64,000 nt of DNA. Origin: Paenibacillus solanacearum (lineage in GTDB: Bacteria; Bacillota; Bacilli; Paenibacillales; NBRC-103111). Below are positions 7,345 through 17,148 of the stretch, in pieces; the first letter of the stretch is position 1; each line of letters starts with the position of its first letter. The stretch spans positions 186,001-250,000 of the forward strand of contig NZ_CAJVAS010000006.1 in NCBI RefSeq assembly GCF_910593845.1, in the 5' to 3' direction. The translations under genes and the position numbers were made by a program. The notes beneath the pieces were generated by a model. That model searched no databases. It saw nothing but the letters and a program-made list of their open reading frames with translations, and had not been told where the DNA came from.

Positions 7345-8307
7345 TTACACTCGGCCGATTTGCGCGAGCAGGCTTCCGCTTGCGACGATCGGCTGCTTGG
7401 CGATCCGATCGAGGCGGAAGTCCGCAAGCAGCTCGGTCGTCTTCGCCGGCTGGAGACGGTCGCGCAGGCCGCATATATGCGCGAGCCAGCCGACAACCTG
7501 CTCGGGCGCGGCGCCCGCCTCCCGCAGCTCGCGCAGAGCGACTGCGCCGTGCCGCTTCGACAGCTTGCGGCCGTCCTCGCCGAGCAGCAGCGGGACATGC
7601 GCGAACGCGGGAGCGGGCAGGCCGAGCGCCTCGTAGAGCCACAGCTGGCGGGGCGTCGAGTCGAGCAGGTCGCCGCCGCGGACGACATGCGTGACGCGCA
7701 TCGCCGCATCGTCGACGACGACGGCGAGTTGGTAGCCGAACATGCCGTCGGCGCGCTTCACGACGAAATCGCCGCCGCTGCCGGCCGGCGCCTGCTGCGG
7801 CCCTTGGATCTCGTCGACGAACCGGAGCGGAGCGTCCGGCACGGCGAACCGCAGCGAAGGCGTCTTCGCTGCGGATTTCGCCATGCGTTCCGCCGGCGTC
7901 AGCCGCCGGCACATGCCCGCATAGACCGGCCCCTCGGAGGCGATCCCGTGCGGGGCGCCGGCGATGGCGGTCAGCTCGGCGCGGCTGCAGTAGCACGGAT
8001 ATACGCGCCCAGCCGCCTCCAGCTCGTGCAGCGCCGAATCGTAGCGGGCCAGCCGCTCGCTCTGCACGTACGGCCCGTACGAGCCCCCGACATCGGGGCC
8101 TTCGTCCCAATCGATGCCGAGCCAGCGCAAATCGTCCAGCAGCTGCCGGGCGTACTCCGGCTTGGAGCGCTGCATGTCGATATCTTCGATCCGTAGTATG
8201 AATTGTCCGCCGTCCTTCCGAATGTGCAGCCATGCGATGAGGGCCGACAAGGCATTGCCCAGATGCATCGGTCCGGAAGGTGTCGGAGCGAAACGTCCGC
8301 GTGTCAT
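7345..8307 (-). CDS. gluQ: Glutamyl-Q tRNA(Asp) synthetase
   Basis: A 320-residue class I synthetase-like enzyme that attaches glutamate to the queuosine base of tRNA(Asp). It shows the HIGH-type motif within RFAPTPSGPMHLGN at the N-terminus, the IEDID strand, a CYCSRAEL zinc-binding segment with a later YAGMC, and a KMSKS equivalent KLSKR. It lacks the anticodon-binding domain of true GluRS, matching the short GluQ length. ATG 8307 is chosen because the conserved sequence begins there behind GGCAGGTG. The frame stays open upstream for another 68 codons to 8511, but that extension has no recognisable homology. Confidence 0.9.
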   Translation of the reverse strand: MTRGRFAPTPSGPMHLGNALSALIAWLHIRKDGGQFILRIEDIDMQRSKPEYARQLLDDLRWLGIDWDEGPDVGGSYGPYVQSERLARYDSALHELEAAGRVYPCYCSRAELTAIAGAPHGIASEGPVYAGMCRRLTPAERMAKSAAKTPSLRFAVPDAPLRFVDEIQGPQQAPAGSGGDFVVKRADGMFGYQLAVVVDDAAMRVTHVVRGGDLLDSTPRQLWLYEALGLPAPAFAHVPLLLGEDGRKLSKRHGAVALRELREAGAAPEQVVGWLAHICGLRDRLQPAKTTELLADFRLDRIAKQPIVASGSLLAQIGRV

Positions 8308-8565
8308 ATCGTATACACCTGCCTGTATGTTAGAAATGCCGGTTGCAGGAAGCTTTTTCAGAAATGCCTCGTCATCCAGTGCCGGTGCCGCTTCGCCGGA
8401 AGCTTGCCGAGGCGCTTGAACGAACTGCTCCGCGGTACAAGCCAATCCGGCTTCCGCCGCCTGCGAAAGATCCGTTTCCCTCCAGCACTGCAATTGCACC
8501 GTCGTAACCACCGTCGTATCGCAGCTGCCCGCATGATTCCCGCCAGAGTGGCATAAGCATGAGCG

Positions 8566-9963
8566 TTAAGGGCTTCCTCGTTCCGCTTGCTTCTCCCCGC
8601 GTGCCGGAATTTCCTCAAGCCGGCGGCACACCGTGTCCAGATCGTCGATTTGCGACCAATACAGCTTCAGCACCTGCCGCATACGCTGAAGCTCCTCCGC
8701 CGTAACATTCAGTTCCGTGTACAGCCGGAACGTAGGGAACGTTTCCCGGTACATGTGAAAGCGTGAAAGGTGAGCGACCGCTTCTTTCCCTTGCCATTCT
8801 GCCGCTTTTTTCAGTGCCGGAATGCTAAGCGTATGTTCACGGATGTACAGCTGCGACTCGTAGGATAGCAGAAAGCGCACGAGCTCCATCGCCGCTTCTT
8901 TATTGGGCGAATGGCTGTGAACGGCAATGCCGATAATGAGCAGCAGCGTTTTCGCATCGTGAAACGTCGGCAGGGGAGCGACGTCGAAGTCGAAGTCGGC
9001 ACGGCGCAGCGCGTTCAAGCTGAAATAAGTCGTCATGATCATGGACACCTTCTGCTGGGCGAACAACATTTCCGCATCGGAATCGCGTTCCGACAATAAC
9101 GGAAACGTCCCTTGCCGGTAAATCAAGTCTCTGCTGATTTGCAGTCCCCGCCTGACGGCTTCGCTCTTGAAGCCTTGTCCGCTACCCGCTTCGTACCCGC
9201 CCTGCAGCAAAAAAATCGGCCATCGGTTATCCGACATCAGATGGTAAAAGAAACCGGAGCGGTCGCGTCCGGAAGCGAGCTTGAGCGACACGGCCTCCAC
9301 ATCCGACCAGGACCAGCTGCTGTCCGGCTCCGGCAAATCGGCTTCTCGAAAATGATCTTTATTATAGCACAAAACGACCGGCGAAAAGATGAGCGGGAGC
9401 ACCCGAGACGCCCCGTTTACGACGAACGGCTGCTGCACGAACGGGTACAGGCCGCTGATATTTTCCAGGGGCTCGAGCAAATCGATGCTGCGATCGGCCT
9501 CGCCGAAGTGCTGGTAATGATGGTAGTTGACACTAGCGACATCGATGATGTCTTTCTCCATGTACTGCTTCACGCTCGGCTGGTCGTCTTCGTACGGGAT
9601 CGGGATCATTTCGATGCGGATATGCGGATGCAGGGCTTGGAACTGCTTGATAAGCACTTGCAGCTGCGCCGCGCGCGTCAGCGTAGGATAATAGCCGAAT
9701 TTCAGCGTGACGATAGAAGCAGGCCCGGCCTTTACAACCCGGGTGCCAACGCGCGGCACTTTCTCGATGATCCCGTCTTCGACGAGCAGATCAAGTCCTT
9801 TGCGGACGGACGTTTTACTGAGCTGAAACTGTTGGGCGAGCGTTAATTCGGAGGGGAGATACTCTCCGATGCTCCGCTGGCCCGAATGGATTTGTCCCCG
9901 GATGGCCGTAACCATCGTGTCCATGCGGGAACGAAAGGTGGAGCGGCTCGTTTTGTTGGTCAT
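8566..9963 (-). CDS. GntR-family regulator fused to a solute-binding-protein domain
   Basis: A 465-residue protein without signal peptide. Residues about 10-80 are a GntR winged helix (GEYLPSELTLAQQFQLSKTSV, GLDLLVEDGIIEKVP, VGTRVV). Residues about 85-440 read as an ABC family-1 solute-binding fold (VTLKFGYYPTL, FQALHPHIRIEMIPIPYED, LPLIFSPVVLCYNKD, ALPTFHD-like and KEAAMELVRFLLS segments). A cytoplasmic sugar-binding lobe would then serve as the ligand sensor in place of the usual UTRA or FCD domain. ATG 9963 follows AAGGAG by eight bases. It is divergent from the solute-binding lipoprotein at 10435 and shares a DNA motif with that promoter, so it probably controls both genes. Confidence 0.85.
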   Translation of the reverse strand: MTNKTSRSTFRSRMDTMVTAIRGQIHSGQRSIGEYLPSELTLAQQFQLSKTSVRKGLDLLVEDGIIEKVPRVGTRVVKAGPASIVTLKFGYYPTLTRAAQLQVLIKQFQALHPHIRIEMIPIPYEDDQPSVKQYMEKDIIDVASVNYHHYQHFGEADRSIDLLEPLENISGLYPFVQQPFVVNGASRVLPLIFSPVVLCYNKDHFREADLPEPDSSWSWSDVEAVSLKLASGRDRSGFFYHLMSDNRWPIFLLQGGYEAGSGQGFKSEAVRRGLQISRDLIYRQGTFPLLSERDSDAEMLFAQQKVSMIMTTYFSLNALRRADFDFDVAPLPTFHDAKTLLLIIGIAVHSHSPNKEAAMELVRFLLSYESQLYIREHTLSIPALKKAAEWQGKEAVAHLSRFHMYRETFPTFRLYTELNVTAEELQRMRQVLKLYWSQIDDLDTVCRRLEEIPARGEKQAERGSP

Positions 9964-9994
9964 GCGGCGTACTCCTTATGCATTGTGGAATTTG

Positions 9995-10018
9995 TGGTAT
10001 ATATCTGGGCAGTATATC
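9995..10018 (-). promoter_or_regulatory. Shared motif copy 1 (candidate regulator operator)
   Basis: Read on the minus strand, this is GATATA-CTGC-CCAGATATA-T-ACCA. It lies about 30 bases upstream of the GntR-fusion start and matches copy 2 in the core CCCAGATATA-N-ACCA. An autoregulatory operator is the likely reading. Confidence 0.5.
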
Positions 10019-10175
10019 TTTTTTGTACGATAAAGTTTCTCAATATTATAGCTTATTTTCCGCGAAATCGGCAAACATTCGTCATAAACGGCGCCGAAGG
10101 AGCGTTAGAGCGTTTTCTGTACAAACGGTTGCTTTTTTAGTTTATTTTTCGTCCAAATACAGACGGATTTATGAA

Positions 10176-10205
10176 TTGACATCGCTTTCAAAGCTTCTAT
10201 ATAAT
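10176..10205 (+). promoter_or_regulatory. Sigma-A promoter of the solute-binding lipoprotein gene
   Basis: Perfect TTGACA (10176-10181) and TATAAT (10200-10205) are separated by 18 bases. The candidate operator copy 2 begins four bases after the -10 box. Confidence 0.8.
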
Positions 10206-10208
10206 TCG

Positions 10209-10230
10209 GATATAACCCAGATATAGACCA
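10209..10230 (+). promoter_or_regulatory. Shared motif copy 2 (candidate regulator operator)
   Basis: GATATA-AC-CCAGATATA-G-ACCA covers the likely transcription start of the lipoprotein promoter. It repeats the core of the motif found upstream of the divergent regulator; a protein bound here would block initiation. Confidence 0.5.
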
Positions 10231-10434
10231 GATGAAATGAGTCAAGTGAACCTGATCGCCCTAACGGCTGGTCCCGTTAGGAGCACAGGGGGATCGTACG
10301 GCTGCAGTCGCATGGTTACGGCATACGTAATCCGCTTTATTGCCAGTGGTTCAGCCGGCGAGTTGAAATCGTTGCTTCGAGCTCCGTTGTATGGCACATT
10401 CATTGCGATTCCATGTATGGAAGGGTGAACCCAT

Positions 10435-11772
10435 GTGGTGGGAAAAAATGCATTTGCGCTATTGGCGCTGCTGCTGGCGGCTTCCGGCTTGACCGGCTGC
10501 ACGAGCGACGGCGGGCAGACGGCGACGAAGGACGGAAGCGGGCAGACCGGGAACGGCAACTCGCCGGATAAGCCGAAGAGCCCGGTGACGCTGACGTTCT
10601 ATGACCCGACGGCCAAGGGCTTGACCGAGAACTTTATGGAGCAGTACGGGAATGCGATTCAGAAGAAATTTCCGTACATTACCGTGAATTACGTGTCCTC
10701 CCCGGATACGAATCCGGAAGGTCATATTGCCGGGATGATCACGGCCGGAGAAACGATCGATATCGTGATGACCGCGGATCAAAATTTCCACAGGCTGATC
10801 GCGCCGTTCAATTTGCAGTATGACATCAGCGAGCTGATCAAGAGCGAGCGGTTCGACTTATCCCGTCTCGATCCCGGCGCGGTGAAAGCGATCCAGGCGT
10901 TATCGAACGGCGGCATGTACGGATTGCCGATCTCGATGAATCACTTCGCGCTGATGTACAATCGCGATTTGTTCGACAGGTTCGGGCAGCCTTATCCGAA
11001 GGACGGGATGACCTGGGACGAAACGTATGAGCTGGCCAAAGCGATGACCCGCGTGGAAAACGACGTTCAGTACAGAGGATTCATTACGCAGACATACAAT
11101 TTCGCCTGGACCAGCCAGCTGTCGCTCGGTTTCGTCGATCCGAAAACGGATAAGCCGTTGTACGTCAGCGACGACCGGTGGGCGAAGTTTACGAGAAACT
11201 TGACCCGATTTTACGAAATTCCCGGCAATGCCTTGAAGGAAACGACGTTCGGTGCTGTAGGCAATTTGTTTAACAAAGATAAAGTCGCCGCCATGTATGC
11301 GAATTTTATTCCCAGCGTGGAAATCCCCGTTAACTGGGACGTAGTCAGCCTGCCGACCTTCAGCGATCTTCCCGGCGTCGGGCCGCAGACGCTGCTGTCG
11401 ATGGCTTACATTACAAGCATGAGCAAGCATAAGGAGGCTGCATTCGAAGCCGTTGCCTACTTGACCAGCGATGAATTTCAGATGAATATTTCGAAAAAGG
11501 CGCTTGCACTGCCGATAACGAGCAATGCGGACGTCAAGAAAGCTTTCGCGCAGGAAGCGCCGCTGCTGCAAGGGAAAAATGTGCGCGTCTTGCTGAGCAA
11601 CAAGCCGGCGCCACCGTTCGCCCCATCGCCATACAGCCGTGCCGCTGCGCAATTTTACGAACGAACGATGTACAAATTGGGCAAAGGGCAGGTGGACTTG
11701 AACACCGCGCTCAGGGAGTCGACGGAGGAAGCGAATAAGGAAATCGAGAAATTAAAATCGGACAAAAAATAG
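10435..11772 (+). CDS. Extracellular solute-binding lipoprotein (ABC sugar-type, family 1)
   Basis: A 445-residue protein with a short signal and clear lipobox (SGLTGC, Cys near residue 22). The start is GTG 10435, eight bases after AAGGGTG; an ATG two bases earlier is in another frame. The mature part has the PYPKDGMTWDETYELAKAM region and family-1 lobes (VTLTFYDPTAKG, GETIDIVMTADQN, GGMYGLPISMNHFALMYNRDLF). It is a paralogue of the lipoprotein at 3514. No permease or ATPase gene is adjacent. Its promoter carries a motif shared with the divergent GntR/solute-binding fusion, which probably represses it until ligand is bound. The dehydrogenase gene follows after 45 bases. Confidence 0.88.
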   Translation: MVGKNAFALLALLLAASGLTGCTSDGGQTATKDGSGQTGNGNSPDKPKSPVTLTFYDPTAKGLTENFMEQYGNAIQKKFPYITVNYVSSPDTNPEGHIAGMITAGETIDIVMTADQNFHRLIAPFNLQYDISELIKSERFDLSRLDPGAVKAIQALSNGGMYGLPISMNHFALMYNRDLFDRFGQPYPKDGMTWDETYELAKAMTRVENDVQYRGFITQTYNFAWTSQLSLGFVDPKTDKPLYVSDDRWAKFTRNLTRFYEIPGNALKETTFGAVGNLFNKDKVAAMYANFIPSVEIPVNWDVVSLPTFSDLPGVGPQTLLSMAYITSMSKHKEAAFEAVAYLTSDEFQMNISKKALALPITSNADVKKAFAQEAPLLQGKNVRVLLSNKPAPPFAPSPYSRAAAQFYERTMYKLGKGQVDLNTALRESTEEANKEIEKLKSDKK

Positions 11773-11817
11773 CCTATTCGCGAAACGGACGAGGAACGAC
11801 GCACTGGAGGAGTGAAC

Positions 11818-12819
11818 ATGAGAGTGGTTGTCACACAGGCCGGCACGGTGCATACGGCGGATTATCCCGATCCTGAGCTGCTGCCGGGTCATATCCTTGT
11901 GCAGACTCGATGTTCGGCGATCAGCCCGGGGACGGAGATGACGGCGCAGCGGAGAAAGCCGGAACATCCCGTCGTGCTTGGATATAGCGCCATGGGCGTC
12001 GTACAGGAAGTCGGAGAAGGCGTCCGGCATATTCAGAAGGGGCAGCGCGTCGCTTGCTACGGCGGCCCTTATGTCAGGCATGCAGAAACGCTGTTGGTGC
12101 CTAAGCATTTGGCCGTTCCGCTGGAGGATCATGTCGATTCGGGCGAGGCTGCCTTTGTCGGTCTGGGAGCGATTGCGATTCATGCGCTGCGCCAAGCGGG
12201 TCTGCAGTTCGGCGAAACGGTCGTCGTCGTCGGTCTCGGCATAGTAGGCCAGCTCGTGTGCCAAATCGCGAATGCGGCGTCGTATCGTGTGATCGGCTTC
12301 GACCTCATCGAGTCGCGTTGCGCGAAATGGGAGTCTTCGGGCAGCGCGAAGGCGTGCCGCAGCCTGCAGGAAGTGGAGGCTGCGGTCCGGGAGGCGACGC
12401 ATAACGCGGGAGCGGATGCTGTCATTGTATGTGCGGGAAGCAAGGAGCGAGGACTGATCGACAGCGGCCTCGACTGGCTCCGGGATCGGGGCAGTCTTGT
12501 CGTCGTCGGCGATCTCAAGCTCGAGTTCGACCGGGAGCGGATGTTTCGCAAGGAAGCGAAGCTGCTCATCTCGCGGGCCGGAGGCCCCGGACGCTACGAC
12601 CGGAGCTACGAGAAGGACGGCGTCGACTATCCGATCGGCTTCGTTCGATGGACGGAAGGGCGTAATATGCAGGAATACGTGCGTTTGCTGAGCGAAGGGC
12701 GGCTGCATGTTGGCTCTCTGATCACAGGACGGTATCCGCTGCATCGGATCGCCGAAGCGTACGAGCAATACGCGCATTGCCCGCAAGAAACGCTCGGGCT
12801 GCTGGTCGATTACAGCTGA
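11818..12819 (+). CDS. Zinc-type alcohol dehydrogenase-like (MDR superfamily) oxidoreductase
   Basis: A 333-residue cytoplasmic dehydrogenase. It has the GroES-like N-terminal half (VLVQTRCSAISPGTEM, VLGYSAMGVVQEVGEGV, GQRVACYG) and a Rossmann half with VVVVGLGIVGQLVCQ and a D residue in IGFDLIESR for NAD(P). The ISPGTE wording is typical of a subgroup linked to sugar and inositol-type substrates and lacking the usual catalytic zinc cysteine. ATG 11818 lies seven bases after GGAGG; GTG 11812 is too close. The context between solute-binding and propeller proteins suggests oxidation of an imported sugar derivative. Confidence 0.83.
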   Translation: MRVVVTQAGTVHTADYPDPELLPGHILVQTRCSAISPGTEMTAQRRKPEHPVVLGYSAMGVVQEVGEGVRHIQKGQRVACYGGPYVRHAETLLVPKHLAVPLEDHVDSGEAAFVGLGAIAIHALRQAGLQFGETVVVVGLGIVGQLVCQIANAASYRVIGFDLIESRCAKWESSGSAKACRSLQEVEAAVREATHNAGADAVIVCAGSKERGLIDSGLDWLRDRGSLVVVGDLKLEFDRERMFRKEAKLLISRAGGPGRYDRSYEKDGVDYPIGFVRWTEGRNMQEYVRLLSEGRLHVGSLITGRYPLHRIAEAYEQYAHCPQETLGLLVDYS

Positions 12820-12909
12820 GCCGCACGCCTAGCCCGCGTCGCTGCGGGAGAGCGGGCAAGCCTTGGCCTTTCGCAGCGGCGTCTTATCACATATAAAGGG
12901 GATGGAGCG

Positions 12910-14645
12910 ATGTCTGTTCGCACATTAGGCATTCCGATGCGGATGGTGAACACGCCGGACGCCAGCTTTGGCAAAGGGCCGGCCGGTGAAGATTGGATGT
13001 ATGTCGTCTGCACCGGTCAGCCGGCCATCTTATCGATCATCGACGTCAGAACCGGCAGCCGCGTCCAGTCGTTCGAGCTGGAAGGCGCGGAAGCGTCGTG
13101 GGGCAGCGTTGTGGACCCCTTTGGCCATCTATATATCGGGACGACCGGGCGCGGTTTGCTGTACCGTTACGTGCCTGGCGGGGATAAGCCGGAGAAGCTC
13201 GGGTCGCCGCCGGGAGAAACGCATCATTGGCGGATCGCTTCCGATGAGCGGGGGAACATTTACAGCGGAACGTATCCGAACGGCAAAGTGTACCGGTACG
13301 ACCCGCAGCAGCGCACGTTTACCGATTACGGAACGATGGCCGCCGGAGAGCAATATGTGCGGAGCGTCGCCTGCGGCCATGGCAAAGTGTACGCGGGAAC
13401 CGGATCGGCCCAGGCGCAGCTGTTCGAAATCGACCCGGTCAGCGGCGAGAAACGGGCGATCCCTCTGCCTGAGCGGTTTCGGGAGCATAAGGAGATCTAC
13501 GATCTTTCCGTTGCGGGCGGCCTGCTGTTTGCACGGCTTACTTATCCGGTTGCGAGCAGCCCGCTGCATAACGTCACACTCGTGTACGATGTGCAGGCAC
13601 AGCGCTGGATCGACGAATGGACGTCCACACCGGGATGGGACGTCTCGCCGCCGGACGCCGAAGGCCATGTTTATTTCAAGCAAGGCTCGGCGCTGATGGC
13701 TTATCATTTGACAGACCGCAGGCTGACGGATACAGGGCTTGACATCTCACGAGTCGAAGCGACCCGCGGCTTCGGCTGGATCGAGCTGCCGGACAAGGAC
13801 TTTCCAGGGCCAAGCCTGGTCAGCTCGAACATGCGCTGCCGGGCAAGCTGTATATGGGAACGTACCCGTATGCCGGCCTTTACGCGTACGATCCTGCGCT
13901 GCCGTGGTCCTATGGAGCCAATCCGCGGAAGCTTCCGTTTGCGGCGGGCGAACATGAGCAGGACCGCCCATTCGCGCTCGTCCCTGCGGGCGCATGGCTT
14001 GCCGTGGGAACGGTGCCGGAGGCTGGGCGCTTGGGCGGCGCCCTATGCCTGTACGATCCGGAAACCTCCGAGACCGAGGTGTACCGCAGCATCGTTCCCG
14101 GGCAGAGCGTCCTCTCCCTGGCTTACCGGGACGGCCTCATTTACGGCGGCACGACGGTATGGGGCGGCTACGGGATTGCGCCGGCAGCGGATGAAGCAAA
14201 GCTGTTTATATGGGATCTCCGCACGCGCAGCAGCCTATGGGAAGGCTCACCGATGGCGGGGGAGAAGGCCGTATCGGCGCTCTGCTTTGACGAGGAGGGC
14301 ATGTTGTGGGGGATAACGAGCGGCTGTTTATTTAAGTTCGATCCGCAGACGTGCCGCACGCTGCGGTCCATTCGCTTGTACCCCTATGAGTGGGGCTCGA
14401 TTTATTTGAAGCCGCACGGGCTGCACTTTCACCAAGACGGTTATTTGTACGGGACGGCGGTCGACAACGTGTTTCGCCTGGATCCGCAAACGTGGGAGTA
14501 CGAGACGCTCGCCGCACGCACATCCTTGTTCGCCCAGGATGGCGCGGGGAATGTTTATATGACCAAGGAACGGCAAATCGTGTGCCGGTACGAGCCGCAG
14601 CCGGAAGATGCCGGGAAGATGACAACGGCGGAGCTAAACGGCTGA
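12910..14645 (+). pseudogene. Beta-propeller repeat protein, frameshifted by internal deletion
   Basis: The first frame (ATG 12910 after AAAGGGGATGGAGCG) encodes propeller blades such as YIGTTGRGLLYRY, YSGTYPNGKVYRYDP and YAGTGSAQAQLFEID, up to about FPGPSLV near 13820. The blade pattern then continues in another frame (LPGKLYMGTYPYAGLYAYD, YGGTTVWGGYG, GYLYGTAVDNVFRLD) to the stop at 14645. Against the intact paralogue at 14794, roughly 65-70 residues are missing at the junction, so an out-of-frame deletion of about 200 bases is the simplest explanation. No signal peptide is seen. A sequencing error alone would not explain the missing blade. It is probably cotranscribed with the dehydrogenase. 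Confidence 0.75.
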
Positions 14646-14793
14646 CGATTCCTATTCGGTAACGAAGATTGGCCGAACCGAAGACGTTACGCTGATGAAC
14701 GAACACACGCGTGCTGTGCGTAGGAGCCGAGAGATGCGGCTGTCGCTATGAGGCGGTTTGAATCGGAAGGGACGAAGGAAAGAAGGAGGGAGT

Positions 14794-17148
14794 ATGCCCT
14801 TGAACATGCACGGCGTAAGACGGGCGCTTGCTTTGATATTCCCGATCAGCTTGCTTGTTGCCGGAGGGACCGCCTGCAAGACGGGCGGAAGCCCGGAAAC
14901 GTCTCCCCCGTCAACGGCCGGGACGTTTGTCAATTTGGGTACACAGATTACGCGCGTCGTCTCGACCGAAGGCACGGTGTTCAAGGATAGCTCGGGCAAC
15001 GTGTACCACGGCGTGTTTGTCAACGGCAACCCGGGCAAGTTCGCGGTGCTGTCCGCGCAAACCTGGGAGCTCGTCAAGCTGATCGATGTGCCGGGCTCGG
15101 CATCGCACCGGGCGATCTTGACCGGCAGCGATGGAAAGGTGTACATCGGTTCGGCCGGAACCGGCGAGCTGTTCCGTTATACGCCGGGAGCGGACCGTCT
15201 GGAATCATTGGGCAAGGCGGTTGCGGGAGAGACGATCATTTACGATTTGACGAACGGTCCGGACGGCAAATTGTACGGGGGCACGTATCCCGGCGGGAAA
15301 ATTTTTGAGTATGACTCGGTCCGCGGCACATTTAAGGATCTTGGGGTTGTTCACGAAGGGGAGAAGTACGCAAGGCAGGTGGCCTACGATTTCGACGAAA
15401 ACGCACTGTACGTAGGGACAGGTACCGCCTGCAAGCTGATTCGGGTTGATCTGACGACCGGCGCGAAGTCCGGCAACCTGCTGCCCGACAGCTATAGTAC
15501 GATGGAATACCCGAACGGCATCGAAATCATAGACGGGAAGCTGTATATTCAGCTGAACAAATCTTCGCAGATGGTCGTCTGGGACAAACGGACCGGGAAC
15601 ATCGATTATACGATCGATAAGGCGTCGCCCTCTGTAGTGAAGTCCCCGGTGGAGGGCGATCGGAAAGTATATTTGTTCAATCCCGGCGACGGGTATTTGA
15701 CCGCGTATGATCCCGACTTGAAGAAGCTGAATACTATCGTTCGCGTCGGCGGCTACAACGGCTGGAAGGCCGCTGAATTCGTGAAGCTCCCCGGCTCAAC
15801 CAACGACACGCTTGTTGCCTGGATGGGCTACAGCGGCGCGATGCGCTATGATATGCAGGCCGGCAAGCTGGAGGCTCGCTCCTTGCAGGTGCCGGGGCAG
15901 CCGATCGAAATCCGCAGCATCAAGGGAGGGCCTGACGGCAAAGTGTACACCTCCGGCATACAAGGCGGCTCGGGGGTATACGATCCGAACACGGGCGTCA
16001 CGGTGGCCGGCCCAAACCTCAGCCAGGCGGAAGGGATCGGCTCCCTCGGCGGCAGCCTGTACTTCGGCATGTACCCGAGCGCCCGAGTCTCGGTGCTGGA
16101 TACAACCAGATCATGGGGCGCCAGCAACCCGAAAGAGGTGTTCAAGCTGCCTGCCGCCGATTTGCAGGATCGTCCGTTCGCGGTACTGGGCGTCGAGGCG
16201 CACCGCAAGCTGTTCGTCGGAACGGTGGCTCAATACGGCCAGCAGGCCGGCGCGCTTGCGATATATGACACCGGCTCCGGCCGTTTGCAGACGATGCGTG
16301 ATGTCGTCCGCCATCAGAGCGTCGTCAGCCTCGCGTACTTGAACGGCAAAGTGTACGGCGGGACGACGATCTGGGGAGCGTATGGAGCGCCGAACCCGAC
16401 GGAAACGGAGGGCAAGCTGTTCGCATGGGACGTAGCCTCCGGCAAGAAAGAGTTTGAGTTGGCGCCTGTCCCGGGCAAGAAGGGCGTGACCGGGCTGCTG
16501 GCCGGACCGGACGGCATGCTCTGGGGCTTTGCCGAAGGGAACCTGTTCGTATTCGACCCGGCCAAGCAAAGCGTCATCTACACGGCGGCGATCATGGAGG
16601 CCAGCTACTCCGGCACGACATGGACCGACGCGTATATGGAGCTGGGGAATGACGGCAACGTATACGGCACGGCAAGAGGCCAATTTTTTGCCGTCGACGC
16701 CAAAACGAAGCAGGTGACCCTGCTCGACACGGCCCGGAAGTTTTCCAACCTGGCGCAGGACGACTACGGCAATTTGTATTTGCGTTCCGGCGTGAAGGAG
16801 CAAAGTCACGAGCTGTGGAAGTACAGCAGCCCGGCCTTGCAGGTCAAGCCGGTCAGTGCGGAGCTGGCGCTATCGTCTGATACGATCCGGCCAAGCGACA
16901 AGGCCAAGGTGCGCGTGCAGAAGCTGCTGCTGGAGAAAGGCAAATCGACGGCCAACACGGCCGGAGCGGTGATCCGCTATACGAGCAGCCGTCCGGAGGT
17001 CGCCTCCGTCGCCGAAGACGGCACCGTCACCGGCCATAAGGCCGGCACGGCGCTCATCGGGGCGCGGATCGAGCTGAAGGAGCTCGGCGCCGCCATCGAC
17101 GCGAAGCAGGTGACCGTTCACGTAGCGGGGAACGCGTCGTCACCTTAG
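14794..17148 (+). CDS. Secreted beta-propeller protein with C-terminal bacterial Ig-like domain
   Basis: A 784-residue exported protein. ATG 14794 follows AAGGAGGG; an in-frame TTG at 14758 lacks a ribosome site. A signal sequence ends in GGTAC, a weak lipobox, so it may be a lipoprotein. Residues about 40-690 contain many 40-50-residue blades with DGKVYIGSAGTGELFRYTP-, GKLYGGTYPGGKIFEYD- and GKVYGGTTIWGAYG-type motifs. Residues about 695-784 form a Big_2-like Ig fold (VIRYTSSRPEVASVAEDGTV, GHKAGTALIGARI). Propellers like this often bind or cleave polysaccharide. It is the intact paralogue of the broken gene just upstream and probably acts outside the cell with the solute-binding protein. The ligand is unknown. 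Confidence 0.8.
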   Translation: MPLNMHGVRRALALIFPISLLVAGGTACKTGGSPETSPPSTAGTFVNLGTQITRVVSTEGTVFKDSSGNVYHGVFVNGNPGKFAVLSAQTWELVKLIDVPGSASHRAILTGSDGKVYIGSAGTGELFRYTPGADRLESLGKAVAGETIIYDLTNGPDGKLYGGTYPGGKIFEYDSVRGTFKDLGVVHEGEKYARQVAYDFDENALYVGTGTACKLIRVDLTTGAKSGNLLPDSYSTMEYPNGIEIIDGKLYIQLNKSSQMVVWDKRTGNIDYTIDKASPSVVKSPVEGDRKVYLFNPGDGYLTAYDPDLKKLNTIVRVGGYNGWKAAEFVKLPGSTNDTLVAWMGYSGAMRYDMQAGKLEARSLQVPGQPIEIRSIKGGPDGKVYTSGIQGGSGVYDPNTGVTVAGPNLSQAEGIGSLGGSLYFGMYPSARVSVLDTTRSWGASNPKEVFKLPAADLQDRPFAVLGVEAHRKLFVGTVAQYGQQAGALAIYDTGSGRLQTMRDVVRHQSVVSLAYLNGKVYGGTTIWGAYGAPNPTETEGKLFAWDVASGKKEFELAPVPGKKGVTGLLAGPDGMLWGFAEGNLFVFDPAKQSVIYTAAIMEASYSGTTWTDAYMELGNDGNVYGTARGQFFAVDAKTKQVTLLDTARKFSNLAQDDYGNLYLRSGVKEQSHELWKYSSPALQVKPVSAELALSSDTIRPSDKAKVRVQKLLLEKGKSTANTAGAVIRYTSSRPEVASVAEDGTVTGHKAGTALIGARIELKELGAAIDAKQVTVHVAGNASSP

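Larger units (their letters stand above)
9964..10434. other. Regulatory intergenic region between the GntR fusion and the solute-binding lipoprotein
   Basis: The region is AT-rich near the regulator. It holds the promoter, the two motif copies listed separately, and an 8-bp perfect hairpin (CCTAACGG at 10260-10267 with CCGTTAGG at 10274-10281) in the untranslated leader of the lipoprotein mRNA. The leader of over 200 bases contains no supported gene. Confidence 0.6.

Noticed and set aside
8308..8511. 68-codon N-terminal extension of GluQ
   Set aside because: The conserved enzyme begins at the ATG at 8307 with its own ribosome-like GGCAGGTG; the extension has no homology I can see.
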